From NCBI GenBank assembly GCA_025602915.1, contig JAHLJZ010000004.1:1-64000 (forward strand): a stretch of 64,000 nucleotides of DNA, written 5' to 3'. Source of the stretch: Paraphysoderma sedebokerense (lineage: Eukaryota; Blastocladiomycota; Physodermatomycetes; Physodermatales; Physodermataceae). The stretch's first letter is position 1, and each line of letters opens with the position of its first letter. This document shows positions 1 to 12,600 of this stretch, piece by piece. Made by a program: the position numbers and the translations under genes. The notes under the pieces were generated by a model, which worked only from the letters and a program-made list of their open reading frames with translations, had not been told where the DNA came from and ran no database searches.

Positions 1-597
1 TCAAAGCAGTAACCAGATGGCATCGCTTGAAGAAAAGACGTCCATGTTAGCTTTAGAAGGCGTGATATGTTGTATGTACTGATAAATGATATATATACAC
101 TATGATTTGATTATTAGCCCATAAAAATAGGTATTAACCATGGCCACTATTTTAAAAGCATGGGGTCACGCAAAAGTCACAAAGGCCACCGATTTCAGAA
201 CATAGGGCCTGGGAGAACCCATGTGGCCCCGGGAGGGAAACCCCTAGCAAAGGCACTGGTTGAACCGCCTGTGAAGCAGTCAGCCTTTGCTATCTATAAG
301 ATTCTATAGGGGGTTAGTTTACAGTCTTATACATACCGCCTACGATCTGCAGGCACGATTGAGTCATTGACAATTTGACAGTGAACCTGAGAACACACCG
401 CTTTGGTCGAGGAATGTCGAGACTCGAGAATCCGAGATTGAGAAGCCCTGGCAAATCGGCAGTTAATTGTCCGAGACGAACGATGGAGGAAGGCAAAGAT
501 CGCAGAATTCTTAAAGATTAGATATTTTACTTAAACAAGCACACATCAGGGAATATTATGTACAGGAATTAATTAAAATAAGATAGTATGATAGCAA
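1..597. other. Window edge without a recognisable gene
   Basis: I see no convincing coding exon here. Short open frames on both strands have no recognisable motif and no matching splice sites. The stretch lies downstream (3') of the minus-strand receptor-like gene that stops at 598, so part is probably its 3' UTR. Confidence 0.4.
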
Positions 598-1920
598 TCA
601 TGCCAATTGCAGGCTTTTCGCTTTCTCTCCTTGAGTAACCGGAATAGGACTCTTTCGCGATTCTCGCCAATCTTGAATACTACGCCTAAATTCATAGAAT
701 GCAGCGATAGCAACCACTACCAACGACCCGAAAACACAACCCAATGCGATTGCTGTCAATGAATCGATTTGACTCTGTACAATAAAGTCCTGGGTATAGA
801 AGAGTAAACCAATGTTGAGAACAAATATCGACGCTCCAGTGCATATAAATTCAAGATTACTGAGACGAAAGTAATTTGTGAGTATATTTCTAAGTTCCAA
901 AGAAATACGTACACGAATGTCTATATAGACTTACTTCAAGGTTTTATACTTATACGGAAAATGGCGAACAATGAACAGAAGATAGCCCATTAGAATAAGA
1001 TTAATTAAAATTGCCTGTAAAGGAATATATCTAGCGCAGAGAAAGAGTTAACATCGAAATATGATCAAAATCGACAGAATTCAGTTCTACGCGTACTTTG
1101 TAAAGAACAGCTTTACAGTAATGAAAGACAACTTCTGAATGATCTGAACAACTATAAAATGCTGTGTATCTGGTTTCAAGTGATTGCTCTCTTTATCAAC
1201 TATAGCTTCGGCATTTTGTTTTCGCTTCATCCAAAACGCTGTTGTTCTCGTTGTTTGATAAAGTGAATAGTACAGCAAAGTGAAATACACCGGAATACCG
1301 ATAACATAGACCACTAATGCCAACACTGAGACCGGAAGGCTCTGCACAGAAAGAAAATCAACCAGTCAAATAAACCAAACTCTTATCAATTACCCAAAAC
1401 CTGAAGTAAAAAACGGAACTATTACCTCTTCCCATTTAGGGGTATAGCATCTAGAACTAGGCTCCGCATCCAAATAATAATTTCCATCCGCTTCCTGCAT
1501 GGTACAATCAAACAAGTCCAATGCCTGAGACGCCGCCGGGACGAATATTATGTTTAAAAACATATTGAAAACTTTAAGACACAATAACCAAATGCGTCTC
1601 TGATTTTGTTTTAATTCACCAGTTTTGATGTTGCATCCACCAGAAAATAACCCTTTAATGAACTGTCCTAATGCGCGAACTCTCCACCTGTCCACCAGGC
1701 AAACAAGGGAACACAAGCGAGTAGCAGAAGGAAAAACAGTGGAACCATCAATGCGATTCGATTTTTCATCGCAAAGTCAAATTCATAGTCACTTGCCATA
1801 CATTCATGTGAAGTCAACTTTAGGACGGATGAAATGAGATAAGCTGACTTATCAATGAACCAACTGACGTAAACGTACCACAGCAAACATGATACATAAT
1901 CAATTCGATTGCTGGCTAAT
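598..1920 (-). CDS. Truncated paralogue of the tandem receptors: C-terminal multi-TM module only
   Basis: At least four minus-strand exons (about 1920-1668, 1716-1390, 1347-1087 and about 1015-598) encode the same polytopic membrane module that ends the two large receptors at 6.6 and 13.9 kb. Aligned blocks are a segment ending LTSHEC (paralogues LTAPEC, LTPPEC), then LDLFDCTMQEADGNYYLDAEPSSRC (written here only as the block near 1490-1400), then VYVIGIPVYF, then KLFFTK, then a final TM pair. Every exon is open and the splice sites fall at the same places as in the paralogues, for example the donor just after the FFTK codons. No in-frame ATG precedes the first exon, and neither the ectodomain nor the Cys-rich juxtamembrane exons can be found before the SelD 3' UTR. 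It is therefore either a 5'-truncated duplicate or a short diverged family member with an upstream exon I could not find. Divergence from the other two copies is clearly greater than between those two. Confidence 0.6.
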
Positions 1921-2727
1921 CACTGGTTAGGAGTTAGAAATTTAGGACTGTTAGGACTGATTAACTGCGTGTCGCGGACTGCCCAAAGAGCCCGATGCTC
2001 ATTATCTGCATTAATCATGAAATTCGTATTGAACTTTGAAGTAGCTCTATTTATGTAGTTTAATACCTGACTTCACGCATACATGCGAATTTCCGGTTTT
2101 GTCTCGTGAATTCACGTTGAAATGTGAAAATGACGTTTTCAATTCTCAAATACAGTTTCGGGAGTTTGCTTCCTCTTGTATAATATATAGGTGGCCAGTC
2201 ATCACTCATGCATGCCATTTTAGTCAGATGAAATATATTTTCTGGATGCCTCCTAACTCCTGTATTCTGTAATTTATCTATGGACTTATGTTTGTACGAA
2301 GTCCACACGCTATTGACCTTCAGTTTCAAAGCACAAGAGGAACATTTGATTATGACGGATGGGAAGAAGGGGAAGTCTCACTAAAAAATGGAGCTGACTC
2401 CGATCATTAGGCAAAAGCCACAAGTGGAAGACGTGCTTCGCGTTTGGAAACTCAATTATTGAATTATCTTTCGTACATCTATTCGTCAATATTTTGACAC
2501 CTGTACTGCATTGCAGAAAACATAACACTGACATTCATGCCAGATGATACTAAATAATTTCAACTGCACGGATCCAAAATTTTTATCCGTACAGCATCAA
2601 AATGATTGAATATAAATTGCAAAGCAGATGGTTATACTGATACAGCACTAAATCCTGCGTTGACATTACGTGTACAGGACAAAATATGCGATATATACAA
2701 ATAGCATGATTTCACGACGAATCGGTA
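1921..2727. other. Intergenic stretch between receptor fragment and SECIS
   Basis: No gene is seen. Short open frames lack motifs and splice logic. The right-hand part presumably contains the end of the SelD transcript, since the SECIS lies at 2728-2801. Confidence 0.4.
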
Positions 2728-2801
2728 TTCAACCCGCAATACTCAGTTCCGCCGATACGGATGGTAGTTTAATCCGTACGGTTTCAGCAGGGAGTTGAAT
2801 C
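2728..2801 (-). promoter_or_regulatory. SECIS element in the SelD 3' UTR
   Basis: On the minus strand, about 155-230 bases after the SelD stop, the RNA folds as a eukaryotic SECIS. The lower helix pairs TTCAAC-CCC-GC (with two bulged T) with GCGGGTTGAA. The 5' core TGA is at 2786-2784 and the 3' core GA at 2749-2748. The upper helix pairs CCGTACGGAT with ATCCGTATCGG (ten pairs, one bulged T). The apical loop is TAAACTACC and carries the unpaired AA, 13 bases after the 5' TGA. Position, core bases, helix length and loop AA all match the family rule. SECIS elements recruit SBP2 and EFSec to recode TGA as selenocysteine. I paired it by hand; no covariance search was run. Confidence 0.85.
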
Positions 2802-2954
2802 GGTCGTTACAACGAAAATCTGATTTAGCTGACTCAAATTAAATGGAAAATTCCAGCGAGGAGTCCCTGCAATAGAAGACCTGTGATGTCAAAGAAGGGA
2901 ATGGCCATTCGTCACTCGTTGTGTGATTTAGGTTAAAAGACTCTTCCCCTCAGT

Positions 2955-4971
2955 CTATCCATAGATGTCCTTATACGTTCTGTTTTGGGCATAAACGATT
3001 TTAGGTGTTTCAATTAAAGTTGCAATTCGCGGTCCTGGAAAGAAGAGTTAAATTTCTGTCGCAATTGAAATCTAACCTCAGCATCGGACAACGCTACCTT
3101 CTGTGACATCTCCGATAATCCAAGCTGGCCACCCCTCCAACCGCTGAAGCTCGTCGATATAGTCTTGGGCATTCTCCTTGGGCAGGGCAAGTAATAGACC
3201 ACCTACGAAAAATAAACGTATTGTTAGGAAACGACCAATCCGCTGACATCTCATGGTTGCATACCGCTAGTCTCGGCGCTTCGACCTTGTAACAGTTTAA
3301 ATGCGCCGCCCAATGCGTTCACAATCTTATCCATAGCTTTAAGCAGCGGTAAGGTATGAATACGGAAAGAAACTGAATGAAGTTGTGTGGATACTAAATT
3401 ATTTGCATGTCCCATGATGCCGAACCCCGTGACGTCGGTGCATGCATGACAACCTATAATTTCCAACCAGCAGAACACACATATTACAATCTATCAGATT
3501 ACGAAGCAGCGCTGGCAGAGATTGATAAGTAGATTGGTACCCACCGTATTTATGCATTAATCTAGCCGCTTGTCGATTTAATCTGGCCATGCTAAGTGTC
3601 GCAGTGTCGTATACCTTAATCACTAAGTAGCCTAATGAGCATAATCCGGGAATAGGGCGGAGAAAAAACCATGAATGCTGGATATTTACCATCTTCTTCG
3701 CTTATGACATGCTTAATTCGGTCAAACTTAGCTTCGTTTCCCAACCACTGATGTGCATTGACTGCAACTTGCGTTCCGAGAGGTTTGGTCAGCACAAGAA
3801 CGTCACCGGGTACAGCACTGGTAGGGCTAATCAATTGGAAAAATTTGAAAAAAGTTTAATGCCGGTCACTCAGTATAGGAGAAAACTACATAATTATTTC
3901 GAGGGAACACGATCACCTACTAGATGATTTCAGACTCCTTCACAACAGCTGATGCGACGCCGCCAACCACATACCACGGATTAACTACAGTCTGTCCGCC
4001 AGTTACCATGGTTCCAGCTTCGATAGCTAAGTCTATTTTTAAGCGACAGAGTTTTAGCCCCTTCCCTCTGAAACGAAGAGCCTAAACATCGAACTATACC
4101 GTTAAATCCCTGCATCATTAATTTCGTGACTATTTCTTTCTCATCAGGCTCTAGCTTTCTAGAAATTCCGAGCAACATAAGCATGTTATCGCAATCTGTT
4201 ACTCCCATTGCGTAAAGATCAGATAAAACGTTGGCGCAGGTAATTCTTCCCTATTTTGGGGCCGATCAATCAGAAACCAGCAACATAGCATGCACTAAAA
4301 AATAATGGCAAGTAACGAACCTGCATATACGGATCATCTGTAGTATATGATCAAAGTTCAGAAACAAAAGCAAGAATTCGAACAAAAGTTAATGATTATT
4401 TGCAGAACCGCAAGAGTCAAAGATGTAGCAAAGGGTGGCGGTGGCGAAGCCTAATGCCACTAACGGTAAATCATGAATGACTTACCAACGAGGGGATAGA
4501 AAAAATCAGTTGTCTGTACGAGTTTAATATCAGGATACTTTGTGGGCATGATACTCGCATCCATGCCAATTTTTCCATTCGATAGAGCTCTTTCTTGATC
4601 TTTTCGTTTTGTCATCAATTCGTTGGCATCATTATTTTCGTCGTCAGGCAAAAAGTTCTTTGAATTTATTTGAAGGGGTGCGGAGGAGGAGGAGGAGATG
4701 GAGGGTGATGAGGAAGAAGGAGATGTGATGAGGTTGGAAGGGGAGGATGATGGCTGTATTGCCGCAATCAATCGAAGAAGTTCTTCTTGCGGCACTGTTA
4801 ATATTAACCAGCGCCAACATTGGATTAGATGTAAAACACATTTCTGGGTAGAAAGAACTATCTGAAAATACCTTTACATCCTCACCCTTTCAAATCAGAG
4901 TAGTTTGTCAAACGAAAAGAAGGTGCGAGGCCGTGCTCCTTGGGCACAAATTTTTTTATTTTCGGTTTCAT
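2955..4971 (-). CDS. selD/SEPHS: Selenophosphate synthetase, itself a selenoprotein (Sec30)
   Basis: Makes selenophosphate from selenide and ATP, the selenium donor for selenocysteine synthesis. The start is ATG at 4971, the first after an in-frame stop. Exon 1 (4971-4872) reads [12 protein letters not shown], then TGA at 4884-4882, then GCK; after a 77-base intron, exon 2 begins at 4794 with VPQEELLRL. This aligns exactly with the SPS2 motif LKG-U-GCKVPQE, where the TGA is selenocysteine. Later exons give [75 protein letters not shown] and [11 protein letters not shown], ending [19 protein letters not shown] and a TAG at 2955. All conserved blocks are in order; length is family-typical plus a Ser-rich insert of about 45 residues after [14 protein letters not shown]. 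The 3' UTR holds a SECIS (2728-2801). At least eight exons; exact middle boundaries were inferred by hand. Confidence 0.95.
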
Positions 4972-5155
4972 TTCGGTAAAACCGAGATATCAGCTCCCGA
5001 ATGAAAGAAATGCGACTGTAAAGAGTTTAAATGTACTTTAGTGGATCTGATATTATTCTGGATCGAGATGTTCTGTGACTTGAACGTTTTATCAATTGGC
5101 TTCAACTGTTCGGTCAGGCCGGGCCTCAAGTGACGTCCATGAAACAAATGTTAAA

Positions 5156-5533
5156 ATGTCCAATTATCAAATGAGCGTTCGGTTTGATTGTATCGACGAA
5201 TTACCATTCACTCCCAAAAAATATCCTCCCGGCTATCCTGATGGGAGGATTCATCCATCTCCCAGCTTGTTCTTCCTCCTTCCGTACGTAAGTGCCTCTA
5301 TACTCACAGATAGTTTCGTAACTTTTTTCTAACAGACAAAAATATACAGATTTATGCATCGAACGAGACACAAGAAATACCAGCTGTTGGGACGTTCTGT
5401 GCTGCGAGAATCCGAATTCCTGGGGGAGTTTCGACAGCGGACTACTGTCAACATTCATCCTCGACAAACAACTCCGCTACGGGCAGGGCAACAACCGTCA
5501 AGTCTCGACTATGCTACGTTCATGGCATTTTAA
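5156..5533 (+). CDS. Unidentified 109-residue basic protein
   Basis: Two exons, 5156-5287 and 5336-5533, join in phase across a 48-base intron (GTAAGT donor, TTTTTTCTAACAG acceptor). The product has no signal peptide or TM segment. It is rich in Arg, Pro and Tyr, with blocks such as ELPFTPKKYPPGYPDGR and YRFMHRTRHKKYQLLGR. I do not recognise the family. The short, basic, Pro/Tyr-rich character resembles small ciliary microtubule-associated proteins, but that is only an impression. The gene is divergent from SelD, whose start lies 185 bases away on the other strand, so the two may share a promoter region. The start is the first ATG in the frame; an upstream in-frame extension has no ATG. Confidence 0.55.
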
Positions 5534-5719
5534 ACGACGTATATTCACTTCACTTTTTCACCACATTCGACTCGAAATGCATCCAGAAACAATTCGCCGA
5601 CCATCCCGAGAAAAGAGAGAACTTCATCGCTCTTCATCCAACTCCCTCACATAACCATCATAAACCACTACAAACATGGCTGGGACCGGACACCAGCATA
5701 CTTGTGCTTATGTGCTCAG

Positions 5720-6298
5720 ATGGTGGTTGTTAGCGACATTAGTAGTGCGACGCATCCGGTCTTAAAGTTACCCGAATGTGAAAAGCAGCGGTTAGATAAA
5801 TTGATTCAACAGCGAAAGGAGGAAATGGAGGAGTTGGATGACAGTGAGACCGTTGAGACCACTGGCAAAAATTCTGATGAACTCTCCGAGAAGAATGAAC
5901 TCATGTCGGTTGAATCGTATGACCGAGACTTTCCTTTGTTGTCGGCATCAAAAGATATGGAAAACAAAGGGAGTTACCGACCCACGAAAGGCGGATACAA
6001 GTATGTGTCGAATATGACGAAGTGGGCATTAGATGTCAGCGGATTCCCTGTGGAAGAAGGGAAAATTGTCGGGAATGATATCGTATATAGCTGCAATTGT
6101 TACCCAATCGTTTCAGAGGAGGATAATTGTTCAGAAGTATGCGGGTATACGGATTTAGATATAAGGGAAAGGGAGCCTCTGCAACTTCCAATTGTAGTTC
6201 TCTCGACAGACCTTCACGACGTTGAGATGGACGAGGAAGATCCGATTTCGAGTTTATGGGAAGAGGCAAGGGCTTTTGGGGCAATTCATTGTATATAA
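5720..6298 (+). CDS. Unidentified acidic protein, 192 residues
   Basis: A single open frame from ATG at 5720. The N-terminal third is charged and probably helical (KQRLDKLIQQRKEEMEEL), followed by a Ser/Glu-rich linker. The C-terminal half looks folded (YRPTKGGYKYVSNMTKWALD, YSCNCYP) and ends in an acidic stretch with DVEMDEEDP. No domain is recognised. The frame stays open upstream of the ATG, so a spliced upstream exon is possible. It converges with the receptor gene on the minus strand, which stops at 6603. Confidence 0.5.
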   Translation: MVVVSDISSATHPVLKLPECEKQRLDKLIQQRKEEMEELDDSETVETTGKNSDELSEKNELMSVESYDRDFPLLSASKDMENKGSYRPTKGGYKYVSNMTKWALDVSGFPVEEGKIVGNDIVYSCNCYPIVSEEDNCSEVCGYTDLDIREREPLQLPIVVLSTDLHDVEMDEEDPISSLWEEARAFGAIHCI

Positions 6299-6602
6299 TA
6301 TATAGGTTATTGTTAATCGTGCGATGTAACTTTGCCTTCTTCTCCTCAAGTGCGCATGAGATCTCTAAACTGCTTCTTTGTACCTAGTTTTAGTGTTCTA
6401 GGTTTTTACAATTTGCCTAATTTCAAGATATTTACTACTTCATTGGCTTGGAGGTTAGACACATTAGATTTATTTCATTAAACTACATAGATCATTAATA
6501 ACTCAAGGGGGCAAGTTACATAAAATCAATTCAAAGTAGGATATTCATATATAGTATCACTAGCGGTTTCACATTAATTTGAAAGAAAAATAATTAATTC
6601 TA

Positions 6603-9600
6603 TCACGGTGCACCTCGACTACTCATGACATTACTTTGATAGATGGTCAATTTCGGGGCCCCTTGGTCATTACCTTTTGCTGTTCCATTTGATGAATCCG
6701 AAAAGTCTTTTATGTACAGATACGCATTGACAAATCCAACTGCTAAGACTGCGGTTATAAACGTACAAATGACAAGTAGAATCAAGACAGTCATGACTTG
6801 TTTCTGATTCTCGAGAGTGGATGGGCTGGAATAAACTAATCCGAGAAGCAACACTAGAATAGAGCATACACCAGACAGTAATTCGATTCTGTTCAACTGG
6901 TTCGATTTATATGGCTCCAATTTAAGGTATACACCAGAAATAGTCATAAGTACCGCAATGGTCAAAGCGACTTGAAGAGCCGGGTATCTATTCATAGAAA
7001 TTGGGTCAGTGCCTGGTTGTAGGTGATGAATCCCGACTGAAAGCCTTACTTCGTAAAGAACATATTGATTGAGACCATGGCCAATTTTTGTAATATCTGA
7101 ATGAAGACAAAATATTGACTATCCAGTTTGAACGTATGATCCATTTGCATAATCTGATGACTGACAGTTCTGGCTTTCTGCCAAAATGGTCCGACCCGTT
7201 TCCGTTGGTAGTACGCGAAGAGCAACATGAAAAAGTAAGAGGGAATTCCGGCCACATATAAACTAATAAGAAGAAAAAGTGTTATTTCCAATTATCAGGG
7301 GATTTGGGGGTAATAGCATCCTTACATGCACGCAGCAATAGCCAAAGGTACATCTTGCCACCAATTAGGTTCTATCCAGCATTTGACACTCGGATCGACA
7401 TCTAAAAACCATCATTTTTATATATCACAATCTTTTTGAAAAAAGGCATTCGGAAAGAAAGCATACCCATATATGAGTAACCGTCGGATTCGAGAGAGCA
7501 ATCAAACAGCGCAAGAGAATTGATTGCCACACTCATGAAGATCCATGAGAGTATAATATTAAGCATTCGCATCACGATTAATTGATTCGGAGGCTTCTGC
7601 TGGATGCCGTTGCTTTTGACCCAAGATTTAGCGGCAAGTTTTGTGGGTATTAAGTGCTTGCCCACGGCAGAAATAATTAGAGATAAAACAATTAAAACAA
7701 GAGGGAAAGCTAAAGCTATTCGAAGCTTTAATGAATAGTTAACGATTCCTTCTGTCACAACACATTCTGGCGCCGTTAACTGAATGTTAAGATTAAGGAT
7801 AGACAAAACATTCATTATCGAATGAAATTCTGGGGGGAAATTTATATGGAAGTCTCGTATAACGAGAACTGTTTGAAAGAAGTTGATCGCTATACCAACG
7901 AGAGCGACACTGAAATTTGAAAAATTAGTTACTGTTTGGTCTCCTCATTGAAAAAAATCGTTTTCACCTTGAGCCCTTTGATGAGAAATTGATCATAATG
8001 TACAAGATTATGAGCCCCAATACTAATGCAGCAAGGATAATCACGATGAAGGTGGTTTGATCTCGAGAGCACTGAACGCACTCTAAGTTGCGACGGTAGT
8101 ACCCTTTTTTGCACACTCCACAACCTGTAGATAGAAAGTGTCAAAACATCTTGTCAGGTGAAAATGTTGAGATGACAAACATACGCGGTCCCTCATAGCC
8201 AGAAGCGCAGATTTTTGCTGGTTCGCCTACACAAGCTGAACTCTAATTGAGGGTCTATTAGTTGCCGTATATATAAACAAGCCATTGTCAATGGTACTCA
8301 CGGGCGAACAAGTCACAAGAGTTCTATTATCTTCAGGATTGAGCCAATAGCCAGGAGCAGCGAACATAGGATATCTTCCGCCTTCACTGTGAGATGATAA
8401 GATCTCAGTGACTGACAAAAACACATAGGTGAAACGTTGCTGTTACCTGCATATTCCACCTTGCGGGCATGGCTCGCATATGTCCCCATTCATATCGAAA
8501 ATGTTGTAAACCAAGGGTGGCGAACATTGTACTGTGAAATCAACACTACATATTGTCGACGAAGTGCCGGCCCCGTCGAATATGCGGTACGAAAATGTTG
8601 TATGGGGACTGCTGTAGACAATAAGATAACGGTCATAACCAAGAACATCATTAAGCATGTATCATTTGAAAGGAAATTTTACCCTCCCCCTTGCAATGAC
8701 AATTGATAGTTCAAGATAACAATGACTTCACTACTGGGTTGAACCGATGAGCCAACAGAATAGCGAACTCCGACCTCGACCTCCTTTCCTTCCAACAGTA
8801 TTTTTCCCTTTTGAGGTGCTTCAACCAGCTGAAAACTAAAACTAAGTTCTGCGTTAGATAATAAAGGTAATAAAAGAAAAGAGCACAATGTACTTTTCGT
8901 TGTTATCGGCATCTTTTACCCTCAAAGTGACAGGTATAAGTGAAGAACTATTTCTGAAAGGATTGGTGGACACTATTTCTTCTGCGCATTTCACAATTTG
9001 AGGCGCATCATTGACAGGTGTAACCGTGATGTCAATAGATGCTGGGTCAGAAATGGCATTAGAGTTATCAGTGGCAGTGAAATTCACTCGAGCAGTTCCG
9101 GATTGGTCGGGTTTAGGTTCGAACCATAACCGATTGTTGTCGTCAGTAATTTCGGTGTTGGGCCCAACCGGACTGCCATATTTAACTCCATCAAGATTCA
9201 CTTGGTATAAATTCCCCAACGTATCATCCCAAGATAGAATTTTCACACGTTGTCTAATTGAAACGGGCTGATCAACATCGTCGACGGCGAAGCGAATGAT
9301 GCATCCTTGATCTTCCATTGTCGAAACGGCATCCGACAGAGCAACAGGCTTGTCATTAACAGGGGTTACAAAAATAGTGGCGGTGACAACGTTAGAATTG
9401 TTAAGCCCGTCGTTAGCATGATACGTGAATTGGTCTTGCCCAGCACAATTTGGATTAGGTGTGTACTTCAAGGAGTGATAGCCGGGAGGAATTGTAGAAG
9501 GCGCAGTTAATATATAGACAGAAGCTGCACTGTTTAAAATGTACTCGATATTTCCATTACTGGGCACTGTATCGATAACGACAGAAATGTTCGACAGTGG

Positions 9601-12600
9601 GGTGTCGACATCAGCAATGGCGATAGTAAAGGTAAAAACCGTATCTTCCTGACCCGTAATCTGCACAATGGAAACCATAGGGGGTTCTGGCATTTGAAAA
9701 TGTCAGCCGATGTTCGCATAGATCAGCGAATTCAATGAAGGCAACATAAACTTACCCGGCACGGGATTAATGGTGATGGGGACAATGACCTCGGCCGAAC
9801 TCGTGATAACTAAATAAACGGATGAGTGAGTCTATATTGAGCCAGAAGAGAAATTATCGATTAGTACTCACCATTATATATAAGGTCGGTTACCTTAAAT
9901 GAGAGACTGTCAACGCCGAAGTAATTGGCATTGGGAACGTATACAATGCGGCCCATGGAATCGATGACTCTCCCCTGAATGATCCCGCCAAGGTCAGCCT
10001 CAAATCCCAAAGCGTTAGGCTTACTTGGGTCATATTGGTATAGCTTTCCATTTATTGGAAGCGCTGTCAAGATCACTTCAATTTGATCCCCATCAGGGTC
10101 ACTGCCATAGAGAACTAGTTGAGACATAGTATCTTCTGATACGGTAGCATTCGTAGGATTTGCAACCGGGGGGAAATTGCCGTATCTGATCTGCATGTCT
10201 GCATTCGAATATTGTCCAGCGACAAAGATGGAAACATTATAGACTTGCGGCGATGGAAGATTCGGAAGAAGGTTGCTAGATAAAAACAACCGCATTTCAG
10301 TATTTTTTTTCGGTGCATTTGACATCTCAGAATTACCCACCAGCTCGCCATATTGTGATTTACAATAAGGGATGAATCACATGCCGTAAAATTTGTTCCA
10401 TTGATATTAGTGAAAATTAAGGAGGCATTCGTACTTGGGGGCCCGAAGTTTTGACCTTAAACAATTGCCGTCAGTAAATGCACGTTCGTTTCAATTATAT
10501 CAACGAATTATCATTAACCGAAAAAAAATATGCATTAGGATTGTTGGAAGAGTACACAATTCTGTTGGACGACAGTGAAAAGATTTGAGGTGGGTAACTC
10601 GAAAACTTCGTCACGCTGCTCGTTGAAGAGTTTTGCCCGAAATAATTTACAATAACATCAATCTCAAGGCCAGCAACACCTTGCGGAACGGTGCATGTCA
10701 AAGAAGTATTGAAATGACGCATGTCCTGACACATTCTATCTCCAATAGTGATTGTAAGGTTTGGAGAATTGATGAATGAGCCGCATTGGAAAAAGGGCTT
10801 TGGCCCACATAACCCGAAATTCCTTCCGGTGATAGTAAAAGTTATCGGTCCAATTGTAGGATTCGTCATTGGTGATATTGAATCTATGGTCGGTGGATTA
10901 TAGCTAAAGTTCGATGAGTACAAGGCACTTACGCCTTTGACAGTCAAATTGATGGGCAGATTTGCACCTCCGCCTTCAGGGATATTACATTGGAAGCTGC
11001 GATTGTATGGTGGTTGCGTATTTGCGCAATAGAAGTTGCCAATTCGGATTTCAGGCCAATCAACGTCATTTGAATTTGTAACGTTGATTACGAGAGGCGT
11101 TCCTAATCGTCAGAAAATGAATGTGTCATTATTAACGTCGAAAGAAGCTAAACGACTGAAAACATACGCACCAATTGTTCCATTGAGGGGTGAAACCAAA
11201 CTAATGAGTGGCGGAACATCAACTGCAGTTTCAATGGATGGATTAGATGGAATATTCGGAAAAGAAAGCGTCATCGTTTGTCGACCTGTAAACCTAGACA
11301 ATCAACATACCGTCCAAAGCAAAGCATGAAGCCAATGAGAAGATAACATACCATAAAAGATTCCGGTAAAGTTAACTGATACAGTTCCGTTCATCCAAAT
11401 CGGATTAAAGCCTGTTTGCGCATTTATTGAGGGTAGCACTGTAGGAGAATCGGCTTCAGTGACTCCGTCCAGCACCACTGTCACTTGAAATTTGTTGTTC
11501 ACAACATCAATGAATTCGAGTGCTTGAGTCCGGATCCTGATACCTTGAAAACGGACAAAAAAGAGCGCCTGATACGTAAATCTATTGGCATCCAATAACC
11601 CAGTTGGACTATCGACATTCGAGAAGTTTCCCATAGTCGTTCCGACGACGGTGAAAGATCCATCGGCGTGTGGTACGAGAAGCGATGCTGTGTCGTTTTG
11701 AGAAGTTTGAAGTACTGTGGAAGCTGAATAACTACCACCGCTCGCAGTATTCTTGCTCGTATAGTAAGCGTAGATGTTGATTTTCGATTCATATCCGGAA
11801 AAGGCATTGATATTTTCAGTTTCGGCGAAGAGCACAGCGTCGCCATTTTTTGTGAACTGAAAATTGTCATAGCGGTCTTGATAGTTACCGGTCGAAGGTA
11901 GAGTAAACTCGGGATACTGTCTGGATACTAGTGTTGGATTTACTTGATATAGTACAACGCGCCGGCCCAAAGCGGCAATATTAGGAAAAAAGAGGGCAGT
12001 GATGTTTGGAGCAAAGTTCTGGTATTGTTGAAATTTCATGTAAGAAGACGGAATACTCCCCCAGTTGAGACCAGTAAAATTTAGTTGAATGCCTGTTGAT
12101 TTCATCCAAAAAATTTTCGATTCCGCCATGCTATCGGACACAAGGCAAGCAAGGTCGGGTTGTGCTCCGCATTCTAAAACGATACCAATAAGTCCCACGC
12201 CTGCGACAGGTATATAGTCATTGTAATCCTTCAGAACTACAGGAGCTGAGATTCCAGATTTCATGTCCAGCAAGGCCAAATAGTACATGTTGTCATGATA
12301 GTAAGTAAGCTGAAGAGATGCAGCTGATCCCGGATCGCGACCCAAATGGAGGTATCTGAACAGTTTGATTAATAAAATAAAATAAACGTTGAGTATGATT
12401 ACAATCAAAAGAGCCTTACCGTTTGTTATCAGGTATATACTTTACTATTGTGCGAGTGCTGAATAAAACACTTTTTGGCGGAGGTGACGATGGATTGCCG
12501 TAATTAACGCCGTTATACCAAAGAATCTCACACATTACAAAATCGGAAGCGTTCATATTTGACCAACGTAATCGAAAAATATAAGGGTCGTACGATTGCG

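Noticed and set aside
171-260. GC-rich patch considered as a tRNA or other structured RNA
   Set aside because: No cloverleaf, no A and B box pair could be drawn.
3040-3105. A second in-frame TGA near the SelD C-terminus (reading R-C-TGA-G-TAG), which could be a C-terminal Cys-Sec pair
   Set aside because: A GTAGCG...TTTCCAG intron removes it in phase and restores the conserved SPS ending (WIIGDVTEG then [10 protein letters not shown]), so it is intronic.
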